Assembly (NCBI RefSeq): GCF_000227135.1
Contig: NC_018259.1
Coordinates: 902,406-966,405 of the forward strand
Length of the DNA stretch: 64,000 nucleotides
Reading direction: 5' to 3'
Source: Leishmania donovani
Taxonomy: Eukaryota; Euglenozoa; Kinetoplastea; Trypanosomatida; Trypanosomatidae
Made by a program: the position numbers and the translations under genes. The notes beneath the pieces are model-generated. The model searched no databases and was not told the DNA's origin. It saw only the letters and a list, made by a program, of their open reading frames with translations. Positions 40,926-50,900 of the stretch are shown here, piece by piece. Position 1 is the first letter of the stretch; every line of letters begins with the position of its first letter.

Positions 40926-41667
40926 TCTCCCCTCCCTCCACCTATCCCTGCCGAATGCCGAACCTCACTTCCGGGGATGCCGGGGGCCCGGCACCCACGA
41001 CGTAAGGGGAGGAGGGAGGCCCGGGCGATGCATCGCTACAGATGCCGGCGCCCAGGTCCTGGATGGCGCTGCGTCGGGGCACCCCCCCCCCTGCGACAGC
41101 GAGCACGCTTGTGCCTAATCCATATGATTAGGCAGAGCGTCAGCGTGGCTCGGGCGTGTGACCCACCACCCACCCCCCGGCCCTCGCGCACTGCCTGCTG
41201 GTGTGCAGGGAGCCTGCGCCACGCCGAGGAGGATGCACCGCGTGGCGGCCGGCACGATGGGCGCGGGTCGGGGGTGGGTGGGNNNNNNNNNNNNNNNNNN
41301 NNNNNNNNNNNNNNNNNNNNNNNNNNNNNNNNNNNNNNNNNNNNNNNNNNNNNNNNNNNNNNNNNNNNNNNNNNNNNNNNNCTCGGGCGTGTGACCCACC
41401 ACCCACCCCCCGGCCCTCGCGCACTGCCTGCTGGTGTGCAGGGAGCCTGCGCCACGCCGAGGAGGATGCACCGCGTGGCGGCCGGCACGATGGGCGCGGG
41501 TCGGGGGTGGGTGGGTGGGGCCGCGTCTGAGGCAGGGGTCGTGCTGCGATGACTGGGTTGGCGCATTGCTGTGACGCGCGTGTCTAGCGCTGCTGCACAC
41601 CACGCGAGGCGGGCCTGTGACGGGGCGCGTGCGGGCTCGAGTTGGGTTTGGGCTCCTGCTGTATGGT
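40926..41667. mobile_element. SIDER-type retroposon copy, inverted and truncated at one end, with N-gap
   Basis: The same repeat family as at 22882-23486 and 57059-57689, but in reverse orientation. It ends near GGGCTCCTGCTGTATGG, the complement of the common end. At its other end homology stops at TCTCCCCTCCCTCCACC (~40926), so ~100 bp found in the other copies is missing. The conserved hairpin is at 41112-41134. Around the N-run the assembly carries the same 134 bp twice (41149-41282 and 41382-41515), so the true element is probably shorter than drawn. Family identity is from memory. Confidence 0.72.
41283..41381. other. Assembly gap (99 N), probably artefactual
   Basis: A run of 99 N flanked by an exact 134 bp direct repeat, the signature of two overlapping contig ends that were placed side by side instead of merged. 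Confidence 0.95.
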
Positions 41668-41935
41668 GTAGAGTCGACCTGTTGAGCAACGCCTTGAGGT
41701 GGATCGCGATCGGGTGCGTTGATTCTCGGGGGGGGGGGGAGGGTCCACCCCCCCATCCGCCCACCTTTAATGAGCGCGTTAATGCGCAGACGACGCACCA
41801 GCAGAGCCGAACAAGCAGAAAGCGAAAATGAGACGAAAAGGGCGAAAGGGCAGAGAGAACGGGCACTCGCGCGGCCAGCGCACTTCTCTAGGCAGGTGTC
41901 GGAGGCTGGTGCACGACTCGTGCACAAGAAGGCGA

Positions 41936-43003
41936 TCACGCGGAGCTCGAGTCCCCTCTCATAGCTCGTTGGAGGGAGGGCGCAGATCCGTAGAGTGCCT
42001 CCAGCTCCTGTAGCTTGGACTGCAGCAGCCCCCACGTCACGCCCGTAGCGGGGTCGCACTGCACGAAATGGCACCCCGCGCGCTCGCATGCAACGCGATC
42101 GGCATCGGCGTCGCCTACGTGCACGTGCCTATGCACATCGACACCCGCATCGCACACACCGCCGCCGCTTCGGCACGCGGCGCGGTAGGAAGCGGCAATG
42201 TCGCGCACACCGGTCAGGATGCCTATGGGCGACGGCTTTGCGTAGCCCGTATCCCGAGCCGAGATGATCCGCGAAAGCAGTGGCGGCTCACCTCTTTCAC
42301 CAGCCTCGAGCGCACCCAGCTGCATGAACACGCCCCGTATACGAGGATCCATGTTGGAAACTACGAATGGCGGCGCAGCCAGGAAGAGAACCGGAGACGC
42401 TGCGGCAGTGGAAGGAGAAACCACGTCCAAGTCAGACGCTGGCGTCGGCTCTACCAGGCCTGGCCGCACAGCGCTCTTGTCACGGCTCACCTGTACTTGG
42501 TTCCATTTACGCAGGCACTGCAATGTGCGGAGTCCTTCCGGGTACCAGCTATGGGCCTTGGTGGAGCTGAACTGATCAAACAGCACGTAGTCTTCAAACC
42601 GGCGCACTTCGTTGTGGTGGTCGCTCCACAGCTCCTCGATGCGCTGCACCACATCCGCGGCAGCGCCGTCATACAGCGTCGCACATGTATAGGTTTGCCT
42701 CAGAACGCGGGTCCAAAAAGAGCGCAGTTCCTCATCTGTGTCGCCGCCAATCGGCATCTCCTTTGGGTTGGCAGAACGAGTCCATGCTGCACGCTCCACC
42801 CGCACTTGGTCATGGATCGCCTTCAGCGCGAGTTCCTGCACCACCTCACAGGTGGCGTTTGGGCAGCTTGCGTGAAGGTCAATACCGTGTTCCAGCAGAA
42901 AGGATGCGTACGAGCTGCGGTACTGGTAGCCCAATCCACGCGTTATCTGAATAAGAGAGTCCAGCGCATCGAAGCTGACGGTGATGGGCAGTCGATGCAT
43001 CAT
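41936..43003 (-). CDS. HAD-superfamily hydrolase, HDHD3/REG-2-like
   Basis: A 355-aa ORF starting at ATG 43003, with a second ATG adjacent at 43000. The open frame continues upstream but only through low-complexity spacer. Motif I is VSFDALDSLIQ near residues 9-19, with Asp12 as the expected nucleophile. The second Asp of the usual DxDxT is replaced (D-A-L-D-S-L), as in the REG-2/HDHD3 group. Motif II is VVSNMDPRI (Ser216), followed by a helix. Motif III is GYAKPSPIGI (Lys256). Motif IV is HVGDADADRVA (295-305). The cap lies between motifs I and II and includes FWTRVLRQTYTCATLYDG. A Ser/Pro/Ala-rich insertion (~174-204) just before motif II is not usual for the family. The substrate is unknown. 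Loss of the general acid/base Asp may mean weak phosphatase activity or a binding role. Confidence 0.87.
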   Translation of the reverse strand: MMHRLPITVSFDALDSLIQITRGLGYQYRSSYASFLLEHGIDLHASCPNATCEVVQELALKAIHDQVRVERAAWTRSANPKEMPIGGDTDEELRSFWTRVLRQTYTCATLYDGAAADVVQRIEELWSDHHNEVRRFEDYVLFDQFSSTKAHSWYPEGLRTLQCLRKWNQVQVSRDKSAVRPGLVEPTPASDLDVVSPSTAAASPVLFLAAPPFVVSNMDPRIRGVFMQLGALEAGERGEPPLLSRIISARDTGYAKPSPIGILTGVRDIAASYRAACRSGGGVCDAGVDVHRHVHVGDADADRVACERAGCHFVQCDPATGVTWGLLQSKLQELEALYGSAPSLQRAMRGDSSSA

Positions 43004-43626
43004 GGCTGCAGGATAGCACTGTGTCTCCCTCTCGGGTCCGCGCACAGGTGTCTGTATGCTCCGCGGGGAAGCCCTCTCCACATTCGAAACTCGGTGAGGG
43101 CAAGGGAGAGAGAGAGAGGCAGAGAGACGGGCCGCCAGCACGCCTGTACGCAGTGCACGCATGCAGAGGCATGAAACCGAGAACAAGGAGCTGGGCACAC
43201 GCGTGCCCAACGGCGGGGGGTGAAGGAGAAAGAGAGAGGGGAAAGGAAGGAGTAGGAGGCGATAACGCGCACAAACCGTTTGCATTCGAGCGTGCGTGCA
43301 TGCGAGAGAGAGAAAGAGGGGGCATCGCCTTGCAACGGAGGCGCGTTCATGCACACATGCGCATGTACCGATAAAAAAAATGCCGCCGTTTATCAACCGA
43401 AGCGGCGCGGCCCAATGGGAGCACCACCACGTAGCGGCACAAATACCGAAAGGACCACGTGCGCAAGCCCTCTCGCCGATCGGCAAGAGAAAAACAAAGA
43501 GAGAAGATGCAGAGAGGAAGGTAGGCTGTGCAACAGATGAGCATTTCCTCCTCACCACCAACACACGTGTGCCGCTGCTGCTGCCGCCGCCGCTCCCCCC
43601 CCCAATCCCGTGCAGACACACACGCT
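43004..43626. other. Spacer between HAD gene and kelch pseudogene
   Basis: About 620 bp. It holds AG repeats near 43103-43120 and 43300-43318 (pyrimidine-rich on the transcribed strand) that could serve splicing of the HAD gene, an A-run near 43374, and a C-run near 43597. No gene is seen. Confidence 0.5.
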
Positions 43627-45872
43627 TTAAAAGAGCGTGCCGAGAAGCCCATCTCTGTCCATTGTGAGCACCGTCGATTGGATACACAGTCGCCCCATCT
43701 CCACCCGAGATCCCTCGGCAAGAGGAATCTTGCGTGGCGCAAGCAAGTACAGCCACCCCACCGGCTTCCCGAGGCTGTTCTGCTCGGCATCGCTCCAGTC
43801 TTCGTTGCCACCGCAGCACAGTGGCCACGCACCACACCGCTCGCGTAGCACTCTGAGGGCGGTCTGGTAGGCGCTCAAGAGCGTGGCGCCTTCCGCCACT
43901 GTTTGCCTGTCCTCCCCAGCCTTCACCGTCGAGTGGAGAGCTGCAGCAGCGCTGGGCATACCAGCAGACGGTACTAGCACTACACAGTGCGCTGTAAGCC
44001 CGGGCGCCGGCAGCGCGTGCGCGTAGTCGAAGCGCATCTGCACCGTGTCGAATGAGTAGCATATGCGAGAGCGGCGCTGCTTGCCACGGCGAGCCGGCAT
44101 GCCGCCCACCACCTCGAACCGTCGAAGGCAAGTGGCATGCCGCTTTGCCGGTTGATTGCACTCTTGCTTGACAGGCACGGGCGCCGACCGCGCTGCCTCG
44201 CTAGCGGGCCTCTCGCTCACTGTGTCCACTAGTTCGTACTGAAGCAGCGAGATCTGGCTGCGTACGAGGTCTGGTGAAGGGCACACACGCACCCATACTC
44301 CAGTTGCCAAGGTGTACACTCACAGACATGGCGCCATCGGGCCTCCATCCTGAAAGCCGTCCATGTAGAAGAGTCGTCTTGTCGCCTGTTCGCCACGTTT
44401 GTGCTCATCGGGGGTGCTTTCACGCTGCACGTTGCACACGAGAATCCCTTTGGACTGCGCTCGCGGCACTGTACCGTATTGGGGCAGTTCCTCCAGCACC
44501 GCCTGCGGCAGCCAGAGACGATGGGGAGTGTGCATCAGCTGATGCGAGTAGCTCAAGTCGCCAAAACAGTACAGCACCTGATGTTCGTCGCCCGCCCTCG
44601 CCGTCCAGCGTGTGAGAGCGCCCCCCCCCTCGACAACCTCTTCCACGAGACGCCTTGGCGAAGACGACGCTCACATCGTCCACGGCGTCGCGGGGACGGC
44701 ATCGCTCTTCGCCAACGCCGCGCAGAAGCGCTGGGGGAAGGGAAAAGAAATCTGCTGCGAGGCGCCCGTGCACACATCGTACATCATGTCCGTCGACGCC
44801 AGTGCGTTGCCATGAGCCCAGTAGCAGCCGCTGATCACGTAGAGGCGCTCCCTGCAGGAGACGAGATGGTGCCCGTGCCGCGAGCGTAGCGCCACCGGCG
44901 GCCGAATCATCTGCCACCGAAGCGGCCGCACTGTGTGCTTGCCGCGCACCTCGCGTGTGTCGGCCGGGACTGAAGGCGCCTCCTTGCCCATGTCATGACC
45001 AGCGTTGCGCCCCTTTGTGAGGTCTCGGAGGGCAGATTTGACGTAGCCAGTGCGAGTGCTGGGACTCAACCTCATGTGGCCGTGTGACGCGGCCGCTGAC
45101 GGAGAGATGCAGGCGTGTTGTGTGCTGTGCGGTCGCCCGCCGCCAGCCTCACCTGGCGCAGCAGCTCAACAGTGATTGGTGGCACCACAACCTCGTTCAC
45201 CGCATCGGCGACAACTCTGTCCGGTGCAGACGCGGCGGCGGCGTGGAGGTGCAACGGCTATCGCGCATCGGTGCCGCACCCGCTCCCTCTCCTTGAGGAG
45301 GAAGACAAGGACGGCGAGGTGTCGACCGAGCCACCCCTGCTCCGGTCGGCCGCGTTCTCCACCTCCTGTTCTCTCAAGTAACCTTCGTCATACTCAAGCC
45401 CGCGCTCGCTCGACTCCTCCGTCGTTTGAGAGAGGGCAAGGGGTCCGGAGGAAAACGCGCTAAAGCTCTCTCCCAGGATATCGCCGTCCTTATCCCCCTC
45501 TTTGGCGGCACAGTCCGGCCTCGAGGAGCGCCTGCCCTGGAAATTGCGCAGCGTCCCGCTGCACTCGCAAGGTGCCACTCCGCTGGCGATTTCGCACAGC
45601 CTGCGCAGCCTGCGCTGGCGGTGCGGCGCCAAAGCAACGTCGAAGACGTCTGTCCCACGGCGCTGATCTGCGCGGGGCACATGGCGCGCGATCGTCGTTA
45701 CGGGCAGCACGAAGAGAGGGCAGCTAGATCCCTCGTGCCGCGCCACTTCAGCCAGCAGTTCGCTTGGCGGCCAGCCACCGAACTAAACAACGCCGCCCAG
45801 TGCGGCGCACCAGCATGCGGCGTGTCCGCTCCTTTTCACGGAGGTGCCGAATCCGTAGTCGACAGACAGCAT
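43627..45872 (-). pseudogene. Kelch-repeat protein pseudogene
   Basis: A minus-strand coding relic of ~750 codons beginning at ATG 45872. Kelch-like segments are visible: KRSGHAACW...GGVV(stop)FGGWPP at the start, SRHGHHLVSCRERLYVISG near 44870-44810, and DEHQVLYCFGDLSYSHQL near 44580-44530. The last open piece (44319-43627) ends at TAA 43627. The reading is broken by in-frame TAG at 45783-45785 and 45258-45260, a frame change between about 45260 and 45075, and TGA at 44671-44673 and 44320-44322. Sequence continuity across each stop (same frame, native codon use, kelch spacing) shows these are lesions in one gene rather than separate genes. Near 44690-44650 a pair of compensating indels is an alternative to the TGA. 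Kelch propellers usually mediate protein contacts; this copy is unlikely to make a full-length product. Recent decay is suggested by how well the pieces are preserved. Confidence 0.8.
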
Positions 45873-47949
45873 TACACCTGGAAGCAAACCTGCTCAATCA
45901 CGTGCAATGACAGTGCAGGCAGACAGGCAACAGAACCATTCGCGACGGCAATCAAGACAGCGAACGCAGCGAATCACAACAAAAGTGAAAACGCCGCGCA
46001 ACGAGTGACGGAGCGATGCGTGCTCGCCAATTCGTCAGCGGCTCTTTGTGCCGGGATGCCTGCATGCGTGCGTGCGTGCGTGCGTGTGTGTGTGTGTGTG
46101 TGTGTGTGATATAAGGATCGACATACATGCAAATACATATATACATGTGTGTGTGTGTGTTCTGTATTTACCAGGCGACGATCACAACGAGCGTCAGATC
46201 GAGGTATGGAGCGATAAGCCCACCACCACCACCACTCCACCACGAAAACGAGAGAGGGGAAGGAGAGTGGGTGGAAAGGGGCAATGAGAAGGCAAGAGAC
46301 CGCAGGGTAAGTCATGAGATGGATCTGCGGAAGGCCATCGACAAAAGAGAAGGGGAATGCTGATGCGCAAGCGAGTCCCGCCGGCACGTTCTCCCTTGAA
46401 CCCTTGGTTCACGATTGAGGGACCCCACATCAGCACACGCACGTCTAAGAAGACGGCCCGAGTAGGCCGACCCGAAAGAGGAGATGAGAATACAGCGCTC
46501 GCTGGAGAGCAATACCGCGCCGCATCCCCCGTTCGACCGTGCCGTACCTGAAGTGTGGCAGAGACAACGGCCACGACGAGCATGCGCCCTACTCGTTGGC
46601 GCGCAAAGCTTTGCGCCCCCAGTGCCTTGCCGCTTGGATTACACCGGTGCTGTTCACGGCCTCCCCCCCTCCTCCGAACGCCACCCCGGCGAGTGGCTCT
46701 GGATTCGCCGATACTCTATGAGCAAGCGGGGCGGCGGAGGAGCAAAGGAGGCGGACAGAGAGGCGGGGTAGGCGATGGGGATAGATGGGGGGGGGGGCGG
46801 GCGGGCAAGACTTGATGGACGGTGAGGGAGCACAGAGAGGGGAAGTGAAAAAAAAAAAAGGGTGGCAACACAAGACTCGAGTAGAAACACAAGGAGCACA
46901 AGCACGCCGACGCACAGACACACAAAAACGCACTGATGGGCGTACATGGAGAACGGAATAGACAAGCACCCCATGCAGACAGCAGCAGCAAGGCGCGACG
47001 AGCACAAACATACAAGGAAGCGAGGGACCGCCTGCTGGAGAATGCGCATGACTCACACGCAAAACAGGGAGGGGGAGCAAGTGAACGAGGAAGGGTCAAG
47101 CCTATCAGCCTCAAGGCGCAGAGAAAAAAGAGGGTTGGGCCACAGATTGGGGAGAGAAGAGAGAGAGACACACCGCACGAGGGAGAAGAATGGTGAGTGG
47201 GATGTCTGCTGCGGCACCCGAAACAGCAGCCGCCAACGCCCAAGACACACACATACACGCCTCTCCGTTTCAGTTCTGCACCACGCGAGGAGCTCACACA
47301 CGCGCAGGCAAGCACGCGCACGTATGCTGTGTGCCTATCTAGAGAATGGGAGAGGGAAGCAGAGGGGAGTGCAAGACGATCAAAAATGGAAAAAAAAGAG
47401 GGCGTGACACAGGCACGGCGAGACGACGACGAGAGAGAGAGGCGGAGAGGGCGACAGCAAGCGAGGCTGCCGAAGAGACAAGATGGCCGGTCAGCCATCT
47501 CCGTGGAGGCGAAAGAGGAAAACACACAAAGTAAAAGAGAGAAAAGCGAGACACACACGGGTGTCGCAGTGTGATGCACAGCGTGCGCACGTTAGGGAGA
47601 AGCCCGGTGGTTCGACGGAGAGAAGGTGGGTAGAAGGAAAAAAGGAGCATTGGGAGACAACGAGCCGGGGAGGTGGTGAAGTGTGCTCGGGTGCGCACTC
47701 GATGGAGATGGGGCCTGAACCCGAAGAAGGCTGCTCAGGGATGGGCAAAAGAGATGGGTGCCGGCGACAGCGGGACGCCGATGCACTGGAAAGCGTTTCG
47801 TATGCGAGGAGACTGCATATGGAGAGAAGACGGGTAGAGAATCGAGCTGTCATCACCGGCATCTGCGCTTCGAGGGAAGAGGAGGTTCCCTCCGCGCCCC
47901 TCCAAGTGCCGACGCCTTGGCTTGCGCCCCTCCTTCCCTTCCCTGCAGC
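45873..47949. other. Long intergenic spacer
   Basis: About 2.1 kb upstream of the pseudogene and downstream of the giant TPR/IQ gene. It contains TGCG and TG repeats at 46061-46108, a TG repeat near 46146-46160, a G-run at 46788-46796, an A-run at 46848-46859, and long purine-rich tracts. No gene is seen on either strand; the apparent frames are Ser/Cys/Leu-rich readings of low-complexity DNA. Confidence 0.55.
46061..46108. repeat. (TGCG)n to (TG)n microsatellite
   Basis: Several TGCG units pass directly into about twelve TG dinucleotides. The tract is about 190 bp upstream of the kelch pseudogene start. Confidence 0.85.
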
Positions 47950-50900
47950 TTACCATAGCAGGTGCAGCTGGCGCCGCATCCGAGCCGCTACACAATCTCT
48001 CCACGCCTGCTGAATCACTCCCGCCGCCTCCTCCTGTACGATTTGATCGCGGATATACCGCCGCTGCGCCTCGTCCGTCTCCATGTCGCTCCAAGTAGAC
48101 TCGTTCGTGCCGAGCCGCTGCTGCTGTGGTCGTGGCTTGTGAAAAGGCGCTGGTAGATGAGGTGGGAGAAGATGACCTGCAGAGACCTCGTGCGAGGCCA
48201 CCGCGGTGCCGTGGGCGCCTCCACTCTTGAGACGCGCCTTTTCGTGCGCACCCGCCATGCCATCTTTCAACGCATTGACAGGATGGTTAGTGCCGACTTC
48301 GAGCGCCGTCTCTCCCTCCGTGGTCGCAAGAGCATCTCCCTTGCCAGGAGGCGTCGCCTCGTCGGCGTCACCTCCGTGTACACAGCCGAGCAGGTCACCT
48401 TCGCGGTCCAGAGGGCAATTCCGTGGTGACAACAGACCCGCAGCTCTTTCCCCAGCCTCTGGCAGTGCCGCCGGCGACTCTGGTCGAGGAGATAGAGGCA
48501 GGGGCACAGCAGTCGACGGTTTCGTCTCCCACTCCGCTGCACGCCCTGATCCTCTGGGCGCTTCTACTGGTGCCACAGCCACCGACGCTGCTATTGGGGC
48601 AAAAACCGCTGACGAGCAAGGAGGCTTGGAAGGGTCCAGGAGCTCCGGTGTATTGGGTGCGCTCGTCGTGCACGGGGGCGGGGTGTCCATGTTCTCAATA
48701 ATGTCGGTTTCGTGAGTGGACAAGAGATCCTGCCGTGCCCTTTGCAGCCGCTTCACATCCTTGTCCTCCGCCTGCGCGACGTCCTCGTTCGCCGTCACCG
48801 GCGCCTCGCTGGGCGCCGCGACATTCACCGATGCGGAAGGTAGCGGTGATCGATCATGCATTATCGCCGAGGACGGGGCCATCGTTGACCCCGGCGCTAT
48901 CGACTTCGCCAGCTCGACTGCCTCCGGTTTCACCGGCGATTCGCCGTCGCCTAGTCGGAGGTCGTTGCCGTCGTGAATGCTTCTCGAGGAGCTCCCCCGG
49001 AGTTGCGTGATCTGGGTCGTGGTGGAGCCGATGGATGCAGCGCGGCGGTCCACAGTCTCATCCTCAGCCGTCGCATACGCCATCATTGCCGCTGCGCAGC
49101 AGTACCCTTCCTTGGAGCAGAGCGAACCGTCGGAAGAGCCGGAGGTGCGGCCGCCGCCCGCCACGCGCAGCAGCACCGGCTTTGCCGCCCCGTCCTCTAC
49201 CGTATCCGTATCTAGAGTCGCCGCGGGCTGCTCCTGAGTCCGCGTAGGGGATCGAATGCGCTCAAAAGCGTCACCACTGCGGAAACTAAAGTTGACGTTC
49301 GTCAGCTCCATCGGCGCGGATGCTGCAAGCTGGTGCGGTGCGAAGACGAATATGCGACCACGTCGAGGCGGCAGTGTCGCCAGAGGCTGCGGGGCCACAA
49401 CGGCCTCCTCTGGAGATGGGCCTTCCTTTATCGCCGCGCTCACCTCTGCACTTCGCTCCTCTGCTGTCGCCCTAGCGTTGGCAAAGTCTTCGGACCACTG
49501 TAGGTCTGCACCTTCGTTGCGTGGTGGTCTCTCTGCACTCGTCGTCGTGGGAGAATCACCGCGACGGGATTCCCCGCTCCTCGATGTCGGCGAGAACAAA
49601 GTCGCGGCGTGGCTCGACTGATGTGCGTGACCGTCGTTATCCGCAGGAGGTGTCAGCTGCGCTTCAGCCTCCCCACCTGGGAAAGCTACGGTAACGGCAA
49701 GAGCATCCGTGGCATCGTTCACCTTCTCTGTCCACGGCACAGCTTCACCGCAGCCAGCTGCTTCGCGGCCGCTGGAAGCAGCTCGTCCCCCGGAGGCAGC
49801 GCTCGCCTCGGGCGCAGCCGAGCTGCCCTTGTCCCAGGCGCTGCCCCACTCCCCCTCCGTCTCCTGGTGCAGCGCCTCACTCGCTGGCCCGTTGTCGCCT
49901 TCCACCTCAGGATCGCCCGTGCACGCCGAAGCGCTGCTGCCCACCTTTTGCGGTGCTTCGTGCGCGTATGCGGCAAACCGAACAGAGGTGGCCGAGATGG
50001 ATGCACGCATCGATGACCCGCCAGGCGGAGCAGTGTCTTCCACGCTGCTCGGGCAAACGTTCTCTGCGCACGCAGAGAAAGCAGAGGGCGGAGTTGGGGA
50101 ATCCGAAAGGGCCGCTTTTCGGGCCGCTGTCCTGTCACTCACGTCGTCCTCGCCGCTTCTGTCTGAGAGTGTCGCGTGCGCGGCTGCACAAAAAAAGTTA
50201 CTGGCCTCCGCTTCGCCAGCCGCGCCGAGTTCGGCATTGCATGATCCGTCCACCTGGTCTGCGCGCTGGCTTGTCCCTTGCGGTGCTTGCGAGACCGGTG
50301 AGTGCGACGAGTTCGACAGCGCCGCAGGAGCAGGCACGGCTTTCAGCCCCCTCTCTCTCGCCTCTGCGTCCCGTGGTGACTGAAACGGTGCCCTCGTACC
50401 TCTGCGCGCGGCCCACGAAGTTGGCGACAGAGAAGACAGCTTCGGCATGTCGCCGTAGTCGTTTGCAGCAGACGCAAAGGCCTCCGCGACGGTGGCAACG
50501 GAGCTCGCAACTTTGTTCAGCGTCGTCGAATGGCGCGCTGAAAGCGAGCCAGCCACTGCCGCCTCAGCACAGGCGAGTTCCGCTTGCTCTGCCCGGAGAA
50601 CTTTATCGGCAGGCGCCCGAAAACGTGACGCGGTCCTCTGCGCCGCCGTGCCTCTCCCTTGCGCTTCGCACACGAGATGCTGATCTTCCTTGTGAGCACG
50701 CATCTCCAGGGATGCCACCACGCTGTCTTTCCCATCACCCGCATTCAGCTGCGGCAGTGCACTGAGGCTGTCAGCCTTCGCCTCCTCGGGCACCGAGGCG
50801 CGTGTCCCTAACACTAGAGCGTTGCCTGGTGCGTCCTCACGCTCCTCAGCCAGCATCGTCATCGCGTCGCCCTCACCCTTCCCCGAGGTATTATGAGCGT

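Larger units (their letters stand above)
39993..41935. terminator. Convergent strand-switch region, putative transcription termination zone
   Basis: The plus-strand cluster ends at 39,992 and the minus-strand cluster ends at 41,936, so two Pol II transcription units converge here. In Leishmania such regions are termination zones, typically enriched in base J and histone variants. No hairpin-T terminator is expected. The interval holds a CA repeat at 40097-40138, a pyrimidine-rich stretch, a T-run at 40801-40811, the SIDER-like element at 40926-41667, an N-run, and a G-run at 41730-41739. No RNA gene was recognised. Confidence 0.65.

Noticed and set aside
42068..43174. 368-codon plus-strand frame over the HAD gene
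   Set aside because: The minus strand carries all four HAD motifs. The plus frame has no recognisable domain.
43627..44319. Stand-alone 230-aa gene
   Set aside because: Its frame continues upstream through a TGA into kelch-like sequence, so it is the last piece of a pseudogene.
47592..47620. Possible tRNA B-box (GGTTCGA)
   Set aside because: Flanking bases do not complete the B-box and no cloverleaf or A-box was seen.
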